From assembly GCA_947396885.1 (NCBI GenBank), contig OX377204.1:5828001-5892000 (forward strand): a DNA stretch of 64,000 bases, given 5' to 3'. Origin of the DNA: Heligmosomoides polygyrus polygyrus. Its lineage: Eukaryota; Nematoda; Chromadorea; Rhabditida; Heligmosomidae. The position numbers and the translations under genes are program-made. Of the stretch, positions 45,701 through 55,300 are shown piece by piece (within the stretch, counting starts at the first letter, position 1; each line of letters begins with the position of its first letter). The notes under the pieces are model-generated. The model did not search any database. It had not been told where the DNA came from and was given only the letters and a program-made list of their open reading frames with translations.

Positions 45701-46455
45701 TTCTACTTCTACTCACTTTTTAAACGTATTTAGCCTCTATAGTGAATTGTTGAATCGTGATAAGCTGCCAAGGAACACGTCATTTTTGTTCTTCCGATGC
45801 AAGTCTGCCACTACATAATGCATAGACTTCAAGGGAATCTAACGTTGCTCAGCTTAGCGCTTACCCTGGATTTAATTCCTTGATTCTGGCAAGCGGAAGT
45901 CGATGTTTCTAAAACAGTATTCATGTTGAATTCTGAATATAATGGTGTAAATGTGTATTAGTTTTGAAATACGGCCTACCCAGTCAGTAAGACGTAAGAT
46001 AACTTGTGTTACAAAACCTTCGCAACTTTATCGTGCCGGGTGGAAACAACCTAATCCTCGTCTTCTAAATTTGACCAACTGCGCTTTCTGCAACACAACA
46101 CGAGTCGTTTGCTCTTAGCACTACTTTGCAGCCCTGTAGAAGCACAAGGAAGCTTGATCGAAGTCATCGGAGAGGCGATGAAGTCATGGGAGAAAGAGTT
46201 CTCCAAGGTACGAACAAGCCAACAAACCTCTACCTAGGTTGTGTGCATTATTTATCCACTTATGCTAATCTTGTATGTATTTGTGTGTGCTTCCAGATGA
46301 AGGATCTGGTTCAGTTCGGCTGCAACCACAGAAAGGACGAACAACGTGACAAAGTGGTCTGCTTCTTCAAGGCCACTTATGCAGCACCACAAGCTGATTC
46401 AGGAAAAAAACGAAAAGGCTTCTTCGAATATATTCGCTCTCTCTTCCGTGGTTGA
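42755..46455 (+). CDS. Small secreted protein, family 1 (168 aa as modelled)
   Basis: Exons 42755-42925, 43131-43231, 46132-46207 and 46297-46455 join in phase (0,2,0). As modelled, the N-terminus MQIFQIVGALTIGANAF acts as a signal peptide. TTTTTCAG at 42762-42769 is also a good acceptor, and the paralogs start their second exon there, so a separate 30-nt first exon may exist upstream; I could not find it. The chain has PECPLLGKQHSLDDADRV, RYQCDYEELAWQDLAD, a junction after LIRLHYER, MKSWEKEFSK, and FGCNHRKDEQRDKVVCFF. It ends in a basic tail (GKKRKGFFEYIRSLFRG) that the paralogs lack. Intron 2 of this model (2.9 kb) holds a dead mariner and a SINE. Confidence 0.72.
43885..44985 (-). mobile_element. 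Dead mariner in an intron of the second family 1 gene
   Basis: - strand pieces match the 41287-42276 transposase: KKLEKWVPTSC, ITFDENWVLCH, LLHDNARPYVP, SPDLSPSVYHLF. The third catalytic Asp is Val. Frames shift at least twice. A 33-bp unit containing CACCGGTTCCTTCACCTCGT is tandemly duplicated at 44689-44754. Confidence 0.8.
45345..45632 (-). repeat. SINE1 copy
   Basis: Complete landmarks from GGACGGCGTTATTCAATCC to TCTGCGCTCCACGC on the + strand; lies in an intron of the second family 1 gene. Confidence 0.85.
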
Positions 46456-46792
46456 ATGGCAGATGCTACGTGGTTTGACAGCACATGAAATCAAGAATGA
46501 AAAGCGCAAAGCGAACACGATTGCCCATAATAAATTGTGATCTGTAATATTGTTGTGGCGAGTAGACGGCGTTGTCTATGTTTCTTACTTTTTCATGCTC
46601 CGAAGAAGGAAAAGTGAGCCGAATCGTTAGCTGGAATAAACCCGTCAATAATCTTGTTGAACAGCTTATCAAAAATACATCCTATTGGCTGGGGTTTTTA
46701 ATTCTAAGCGTTACCCTCGCTTAGCTTCATGAAGCTTTCTAAATCTTATTTTAAAATTTTTCGCGAATTTTTTAAATTTAAGCTCATATTCT

Positions 46793-47085
46793 GGGCGCGT
46801 GTAGCGCAGTCGGAGGAGGCGCCGACGGCCGCTTGCACCCGATACCAGGTTTCTGGTTCGGATTTCCCTACCAGGCCAACCAAGCCTTCCATCCCTCCGG
46901 GGTCGGTGAAATGATATCAGACGTGTCTGGGAAGGGTGAAGCGCTGACTTGTTCATCGGCTGGCCACCGCAAGTCATTGTATGGCCAAATACACATTCAA
47001 AAGCCAGCCTTCACGACATCCTGTAGAAGTAGAAGGCGTGGCACATCCCAAGAGGGATTGAGTAACGCAATCCTTTATCCTTTGT
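46793..47085 (+). repeat. SINE1 copy
   Basis: GCGCGTGTAGCGCAGTCGG A box, GGTTCGGATTTCCC, and the CGTCC-type tail altered to CAATCCTTTATCC. It starts about 340 nt after the stop codon of the second family 1 gene. Confidence 0.85.
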
Positions 47086-47544
47086 CTTTAAGATCATATT
47101 CGATACAGTTTGTTTATTTTGTAAAATATAGTGCAAAACTTAGGAAAAAAATAGATTTGAGGCAAAAAATTAAAGTTGATCAAAGTCATTTCGAACTCCC
47201 ACTAGCTGTGAAAGGCAAGCTGTGAGCTCAGGAACACGAACAACTGCAAAAATGACTTTCATAACAAAAATGTAAAAGCAAAGGCAGTGCAGCACGTTCC
47301 TACAAACCTTCTTGTTGTCACACACAGGTTCACTAGCTAGGGGAGTCCTCCTAGGTATTCCAGCCTCCATAGAAGCCTCCATAGCCTCTAAAGCCGTTTT
47401 TGCTGCGTGTTTAAAGGTAAAGTTACGCTCGCACTTGTGATTGATGTTCATGGAGTCAATTTCTTAGTTTTTTGTTGATTGATTAAATTTTATCAAATTT
47501 ACCCAGATATTCTAGCAAATCAAAGATCAGAGCACTGTCGCATA

Positions 47545-47850
47545 GGCCAAGTCGTCGAAAATTAGGTGGGCCGTACGTGTAATGCGCTTCGCAGACACCT
47601 GCTGGACGAGAGCCGTCAGTGGATTTCGCCGGATGTGAAGAGAACACCAGGAAGCCAAACAACGCGTTGGTGGGACTTTTTCCTAAAAGCCCTGAGCGAA
47701 CGACATGACGTTCTTCGTGGCTCGAGCAAGGGGAATCCATTGGAGCACTCTGGCACGCGACAAGGGCGAATCGAGAGGCTGCTGGTGGCAGCTTGAGCAA
47801 ATCCACGATCAGTGGGAAACCGTCGTCATCATGGTATCAAGCAGACCTAA
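47545..47850 (+). mobile_element. RTE-2 LINE 3' end
   Basis: Encodes SRQWISPDVKRTPGSQTTRW, WDFFLKALSERHDVLR and the tail GNRRHHGIKQT, typical of the C-terminus of RTE polyproteins. Confidence 0.7.
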
Positions 47851-47989
47851 TACTTCCTCAAACAGTGGCTAAACCTTTATCAATCTCTTCACGAAAGGCA
47901 TTATTATTCGACGATAGCCAAGCAAGTTCTCATGAAAATGAGTTCGAATAATGTCCGATTATGACGTTAGGCACAGTACCTTCAAAATA

Positions 47990-48278
47990 AAAAAGGATAA
48001 GGACGTCGTTGCACTATTCCTTGTGGATTGAGCCGCGCATTCTACTTCTACAGGATGTCGTGTTACCTATTTGGATGCGTATTTAGCCATACAATGACTT
48101 GCGGTTGCCATTCAATGAACAAATGAGCACTTTATCCTTCCCAGACAAGTCTGGTAACAATTCAACGACCCCGGAGGGATGGAAGGTTTGGTTGGCCTGG
48201 GCGAAATCCGAACCACGAACCTGGTATCGGGTTCACGCGACAGCCAGCAATTCCTCCGACTACGCTACACGCGCCCAA
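47990..48278 (-). repeat. SINE1 copy
   Basis: CTACGCTACACGCGCCC at the A-box end; body slightly diverged (TTGCGGTTGCCATTCAATG). Confidence 0.8.
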
Positions 48279-48465
48279 AGTACATTTTCCACAGCGTAAC
48301 GCCAGACCCAGACACAACGCAAAGCCCACGAGGATTGAGAAGGTGGAGCGTGAGTGAACCGTCAGTCAGTGTCCATCGTAAATTACCGACCTTTCTTCAG
48401 AATTTAACGCTAGAAGTTTGGGTGGACTATCCTTTGAACTCTACACGACATGGAAGCCTTTCAAT

Positions 48466-48468
48466 AGC

Positions 48469-48502
<34 letters not shown>
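48466..48502. repeat. (AAT)n microsatellite
   Basis: About eleven uninterrupted AAT units. Confidence 0.9.
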
Positions 48503-48599
48503 TTATTATTACTATTGATAATACTGACACTGATATTAATATTGATAATACGTTTGCTTAATTAAATAACAGACAAAAGATGACGTTAGTCAGTCCCTC

Positions 48600-48750
48600 T
48601 TCACGCATTTTCCTTCTACGGGATGTCGTGGAGGCAATTTGAATGCGTATTTCCACGGAGCGTATTCGTACTCATCATCCTGTAGAAGTAGAATTCGTGG
48701 CGTATCCCAAAGACGGGTTGGCTAACGTCGTCTTTTGGCTTGGTTTGATT
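48600..48750. repeat. Two SINE1 3' fragments, head to head
   Basis: TTCTACGGGATGTCGTGGAG (- strand piece) is followed by CATCCTGTAGAAGTAGAATT (+ strand piece), forming a short inverted pair. Confidence 0.65.
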
Positions 48751-48759
48751 AACCAAACC

Positions 48760-49285
48760 TTGAACGGCGGCTTCATCCGACTCCGCTGCTTAAGTTTTTA
48801 CTCCAGTATTATTTTTATTATCGTTTGTGATATCGGGAGTTATGGCATCCGACGAATTCAGATCCTATTGTGGAAGTGCGCTAAACAACGTAGCTAAACG
48901 TCAACTATAAATTAGCGCGGCGTTCCGTCGAGGAAATGGGTCATGCCTGTGGAACTCTGAGACAGCGAAGCGGCCGCAATCAACTGTCGCTTTCCCTGGG
49001 AATAAAGCGAATTTCCCCTACAGTAGACCAGGAAAGGGACAAAGGAAGGGCATAATTTACCTACAATATGTATTGCAGCTGGCATGTACATCGTCCTTTA
49101 AGGTTCGGTTGTTCTATTAGAAAGTACAGGCGAATTCGGTGAAAGCGTCTGTCTCGAAAATATTTGTGTTCAACAGCCAATAGCGTGAAGATCACCAACA
49201 ATGGCCGCCTCCGCAATGGTACCCGCAGTACAGGAGGATAGGACAATCCATTATTCAGGTAATCGTCATGTTCTATAGTTCGCAT
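48760..49285. other. Unassigned stretch
   Basis: No exon or repeat recognised before the promoter of the third family 1 gene. Confidence 0.35.
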
Positions 49286-49289
49286 GTCC

Positions 49290-49325
49290 ATAGGCTCATA
49301 TATAAAATAGGCTCATATATAAAGG
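49290..49325 (+). promoter_or_regulatory. Tandemly duplicated TATA region
   Basis: ATAGGCTCATATATAAA is repeated perfectly twice (49290-49306, 49307-49323). The second copy ends 28 nt before the start codon at 49352. Confidence 0.6.
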
Positions 49326-49351
49326 GGATCTAACTCACGCGGGTGTCACTG

Positions 49352-52300
49352 ATGGCAGCCTTCTTGAGCGCGCTTATTCTGGTGAGTTCAGATACTGCGT
49401 CCTCGTTGCAACTAGAACCACTGTAGCTGAGCTTCGAAATAAATTGAAAAATTCAAACATTGTTGTAACAACTTGAAGTCTCTATACCAGCCATCTGAAT
49501 CTCAAACAATCTAGATTGAATTGAAAAATTGTTATCTATTACACATAACAACGCTAACTCGCTCTACGCTCCTGTCATTGATACAGTCATATTTCATGTA
49601 GCATTTCGCTTTCAATAGCAAAATTGGTAGTCCACCAGTTTTACTTATTCATTGAAATACTCTGTATAAGACAGGACTAGGGTAAAAGTGCAATACAACA
49701 CTCACCAAAACTAACACAAAGCAGCTCCTAAATATCCACCTACAGAGAATTTGCTTACCAAGTTGTAGGTAGGCTAAACCTGCTCTAACTGTGAAAAATT
49801 TAGCGTTTGCCGTGGTCTCACAAGGCTTGTAAGGCTTAGAGAAGTACATTTTATATTGATGGTGGTTGATGAGGGACGCAGAGTATAAAACTGTGAAAAT
49901 TTGACAGCGGAGTGCTCCTCAAAATGTTTGCGAGCCATACACATATCGAACAATTTTCTTCTAGGTACTAGACTCGACAGTTCAAAATAATTGTTCCTGA
50001 TAACCGCACTTGGAATCTTGCCGTAAAGAAAGGCACCACGCCTTATTAGAGGTTTCCTAGTAAAGTTGTTCAGGATTTTTCTTCTTTATGTGATTAAAAA
50101 ACAACCGTTCCGCACTCCCGAATAAGACGATTATAGGTTCGGAAAGCCGTGATAAGCACCGTACCATCCTTCGTTGCGAGGGCTTTGAATACCTGATACG
50201 TTTGTGTACAAGCAGACCTGAACAACTCTTTGTAGTGTGGGCGAAAGTCGAAAAGTCGAAAGCGAACTTTATACAAGTTACTTGCAGCTTAAGGCCGGGG
50301 CATACTTCCATCGCCGCGATGTCATCGCGATGCTCAGTGCATGGCCACTCCGCCGCACGCGGACGAATAGTTAAAGGAAACTTCGCCGCGGCCGCCGCAA
50401 CAGTTGCGGTCTGCATGCGCGATGGCTTCCCGCGCCCATCGGAGCATGGCATACTTTTTCGCGCCGCGCGCGGTGTTTAGCGTTGGTCCTGGACGGATCG
50501 CCGTCGCGCTTCCTCGCAGAGCGATGGGCGATGCGACACGCGCTGAGAAGTTCAAATTCTTTCGCGTCGCTCTGCAAAACTCATCGCCGCGATTCCATCG
50601 CGTCGTCGGGAAGTATGCACGAGGCCTAAAGCATCAATGTATCGGAATCTCAGGTCCTTAATTTCATTGACTGTTGTTATTGATGAACCATTGATATGAT
50701 AATTTATGGGTGTAGGAGACTGTCCTACGAAAGGTTTCACTCTCTGACAGGGCAGTTGTCTTCGGACCACTTAACCGGACCGCCAATTACTTCTTGCAGT
50801 TTAACTGCATCGTGAGACCCCTCAATTTCCATATAAATTTTGAGATCATCAAAGGCAAAAAAAAACATGATAGCTTTATGATTGGCTATATCACGCGGAA
50901 GAAAGGCATGCTATTCCCGAAATAAGTCTGCTGATTTCTGAGAAAGTAAAAGTATTATCTTTCGGCACATGTTGTGTAGGTAAGGAACATTGGTAGGTGG
51001 GAAGGCACCTGCCAGTAGTAACCAAACAGAGCACAGCCCGAACACATGCAGCTCACCAGAGCACCGACTGGATACGTTCTCTCTGAACGGCGTGCCCATC
51101 CAATTGTTGCACAAAATATGTAGAGTGGTTTTGCAATTAAAAACTAGGCGAGATATAGTGTGGTTTGTATGAAATTAATGAATTTCGCACCACTCTCGAG
51201 CAACATTCGTGGCAGGTCACACCTAAGCGTAAGGAAGTAGCCTTTCGAACTTAGCCGAGGTATTCCTTCTTTCAGTGGCCGCCTTTGTTACTTCTATAAC
51301 TACAGATAGCCGCATAAATGTTAAAGAATATATATACAGAATTCCACCCTATGGGATTCCGCTTCATATTTCATACACATCGGAAAAAGACGAGTTGACT
51401 CTCGCTTGAAAAGCTCTACTCGAAAGAAAACATTCGAGCCATTCAAAGACCTTCTCATGGAAACCTATCCTTCCTAGTTTATATAAAAGCCTTGTATTGC
51501 TGATCCTATCATATCAAATTTTGCTATTGAAAGCTGTGTGGTGGTGAACAATTCGGCAATACTCTCTATCCAACGAATTAACGGCATTTTTCGTTAAAGT
51601 CTGGCTTAACGACTTAACCGAAATCTTTAGAAATTTAACGGCATTTTTAACGGACTTTTTTCTTGGTGAGTTCGTCACATTTACCCAGGTATTCTCTAAT
51701 GTTGCAGGTCTCATCCTCCTGATTAGAACTGTTCCTGAAAAACGTATTGAAATCAGCAAGAATATTTTAATGTTTTCATGGATTAGTTTCGAATTTTTGA
51801 AAATGATGCACTTTGGGGGCGCGTGTAGCGCAGTCGGACAGGGTGCTGGGTGCCGCGTGCCCCCGATACCAGCTTCGTGGTTCGAATTTCCCGCCCAGGC
51901 CAAGCAAGCCCTTTATCCCTCCGGAGTCGGTGAATTTGTACCAGACTTGTTTGGGAAGGGTACAGCGCTGACTTCTTCATCGGCTGGCCGCCGAAGTCAT
52001 TGATTGGCATTCAAATCGCCTGCATGATATCCCGTAGAAGTAGAATGCGAGGCGCATCCCAAAAAGGATATCCCAACACCGTTCTTTGTCCCTATCGTTT
52101 AATGCATTTTGGAGCTAGAAATTTCTTCGCCGATCTTCCAAGTACATCAACGAATCCACAAAGATACTGGTCTAACCTCCTCGTAAGATATCCTTATCCT
52201 CACCTGGCGCTGCTTATCCCAGAATACTTTTGCTCGCCACCTGGAAAAGTCGAGACAGAGAGAGTGTTTTCAGTCACTGGACGTACTTTGTACGATTTTA

Positions 52301-55300
52301 GAAAAGCGCTAATAACAAAAATTAGGAAAGCTACTTATCCCGAACGTTAACACGTTGAGGACCTGTCACACCTTTTCGGCAGTGTGGGACCGTGTGACAC
52401 GTTGTCGTGTCACGGTCCCGACAAGAAACAAAAAAGGTTTAAGGTATTTCTTTCTCGTAGAGCAGTCACACAAAACGGTTTCGCATAGAACTGGCAAAGG
52501 GGGAACTCCAGGTTTTACCTGATCGCACATTTTAAGATGCCTTCTCGGTGATCATCTTGAATGAAATCTGTTCAATACTTAGTAGATAACTTATTGCTGA
52601 AGGCTTGTTCATTTTTCTGCGGTTGATGTCCAATTGTTCGTTTTACATTGCAGTGCTACACTCCATTCCTTGCAGTTTTGCTCTTGACCTCTTGAACTTG
52701 AAGCGCATTAGATTCCCTTGATTTTTTCACTTAAAATAAAGATTTGCAGCTAATTGTATTGACGAATCTTAAAGTGAAATGGGCGTTTTTATTCACCATC
52801 ATATGCAAGTCTCTTCAAGGAAAGCAAATCTTTCTTTACAGAACGCCGAAGAAACTCTGACCTGAAATCTTCACAGAACACCGAAGAAACTCTGACCACG
52901 CTTTACTTTTTCAGGCACTCGGAGTGCTTAGCGCAAGTGCTCTGTATCAGTTGCCGAAATGTTCGCAACTCGGAAAGTATCAGCTCAATAGGGCACAGAG
53001 GGAAGCGATTTTTACAGGAATCGCCACACAACCGATTTTTGCTATGGTTTTGCCATATACCGTGAGTTCACTGCTTCGGTAAATATAACAGATCCTATTC
53101 AAGAATATATCAATGCAACAAAATAAACTGCTAGTAACTATTTTTACAAAAAAAACCCTGCACATATAACACTTCAACAGCGATAACTTTAGGTAGAATC
53201 TTAAGTTTTTGCTGTTGAAGTGTTTCAAGTTTTTTAACCAGTTTCCTCCACATCAGGATAGGTTGTAAGGATGGCGATGACAGATCAGTTATCGAAGTCG
53301 GTGTCAGTCAGTCACTGTGAGGGATACGCCATGCATTCTTCTTGCGGAGAATCGTGGTATGGTGTCGTGTGGGTACGGCATATAGCATGACTTGTTGAAA
53401 AGAACCAATAGGCACGCCAGTTTTTCACCCATTTAGATATATTTGTTGTCAATCCCCGAAATCGGTGTGATAGAAGCCTGGTCTCACACAGACTAGACAC
53501 GAACCTGAAGCTTTCAGGGCTCGCACTACATAGAGCTACCCGGCGCGTTTTCCAGCTGCACGAATCACGCTCAGAATATGAACGTGTAGATTTCAAAACC
53601 TATGCTCATACAACTTTATGAATGTGTGGGTAATTAATAGGTGATTTGTAGGAACTCACACACACAAAGAGAAGGAATAGCGATACCTCTCCAGATGTCT
53701 TAAGCGCCTTTTTATTATGGCTATAACTAATAAATTTGCCCATATCCTATATGGTAGTTGAGAAGAATGAACATGCCTCTGGTACACTGCCTTCGGTAGA
53801 GAGTAATGCAGTCTACCTTGCTTTACAGTTCGCCGAAATTTGCTGAGGTTATCATATAGCGCAGATTTTAGAATCATGAAGAATGACCTTGTTGATGTCA
53901 ACACGGGCGCCAACGGTAGCTGTACGATAAGCGACATAAGGAGGTATATTCTAACACAGTAATTTCAGCGCACATTGTAGGATAGGATAGTTGCCGCATA
54001 CCTCGCACTTGGTAGAATATCCTCTTCACCGCTTACCCAGAGTAAACTTACCTTCGCCTGTATCACCTGTCGTCTCGTTGATCATCGACTCGAATCCAGT
54101 CGATGACGGCTCTCGTCCAGTGTCTGCGAAGCGCATTACATTCCGGCCCACCAAATTTTCGACGACTTGGCCCATGCGACAGCGTCTCTGATCTTCGAAG
54201 GCCCACGAAGCTCGGAACTCCGGAGGCCTTCTCTCACTTGCGTGAGTCGTGTCACTCCGAGCAGCTGCGAGCGCTGCGCGACGCTGATCGCGTGTTCATC
54301 CTGCTTTCGTATAGCCCAGGTCTCTGAGGCGTATGTTAGGGCAGGAAGAACAGTGGAGACGAATAGGTGGGCACGGAGTCGGACGTTCTTCGTCTTCTTC
54401 GCGACTTCTTCGACGCTCTTGAAAGCTCCCCAAGCCGCTCGCCTTCCTCCTGCTCATCTCTGGCCCTAGGTCTTTGGGCATATTGACTTCGCGACCCAGT
54501 TACACGTAGCTGGAGCACTCGGAGGTGCTCATTCCGTTGAGCGAGAATGATGCATCAGAAACCAAATCGTTCCTCATGGACCTCCTCTTCGTAAGATTCG
54601 GTTGCAGTCCAACGTTCCCACACACGCGATCGAAGTCGGCCAGCATTCGCTCCGCCTGACTGATGCTCGGTGTTATGAGCCCGATGTCGTCATCGTAGCG
54701 AAGATGGTGCAGTTGCCCGCCGTCGACCTTCACTCCCATGTCTTCCCATTCTAGTTCGCGCATGACGTTTTCGAGGGTGGCGCTGAAGAGCTTCGGGGAA
54801 ATCGCGTTCCCTCGCCGTACCCCTATCTTCACGTCGATGACGACGTCGTTGTAGAAGGGTGAGATCTTGGTCCTGAATCCACCACGCAGCTCTCGAAGGA
54901 CTCTGATGTACTGAGTAGGAACGCCCTGAGTGAGCAGGGCTTCGAGGACCGCTTCGGTCTCGACGGAGTCGAGTGCCTGCTTCAGGTCGATGAACGTAAG
55001 GGACAGCGGCACCTTGTACTCTCTCGACACTTCGAGAGACTTACCTCAACTTAAACTATTCGAATTTGGCCTTTGATCATTCCAGCAGACACTAAAACTT
55101 CACACGAGGGAGAGGCAAGATTTGTCGTTATTATTAGTTCATGACATTTTTTATTTTCAAAGTGCATATCATTTAGAGCTACCAGTGCGCCTTTGAAGGA
55201 ATGGCCGGTGTAGACCTCGCTCTTGGACGAGCTATTTGCCCTACATCACCGCCTCTCATCCGTTTGCACTACAAGAGGTGAGCTTTTTATATGGATGTTG

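Noticed and set aside
48466..48502. Possible CRISPR-like regular repeats
   Set aside because: A simple AAT microsatellite; no spaced repeats of CRISPR type occur anywhere in the window.
50057..50661. Overlapping frames of 70-130 codons on both strands
   Set aside because: They lie over a CpG-rich MITE and a decayed CR1; the frames arise from GC content.
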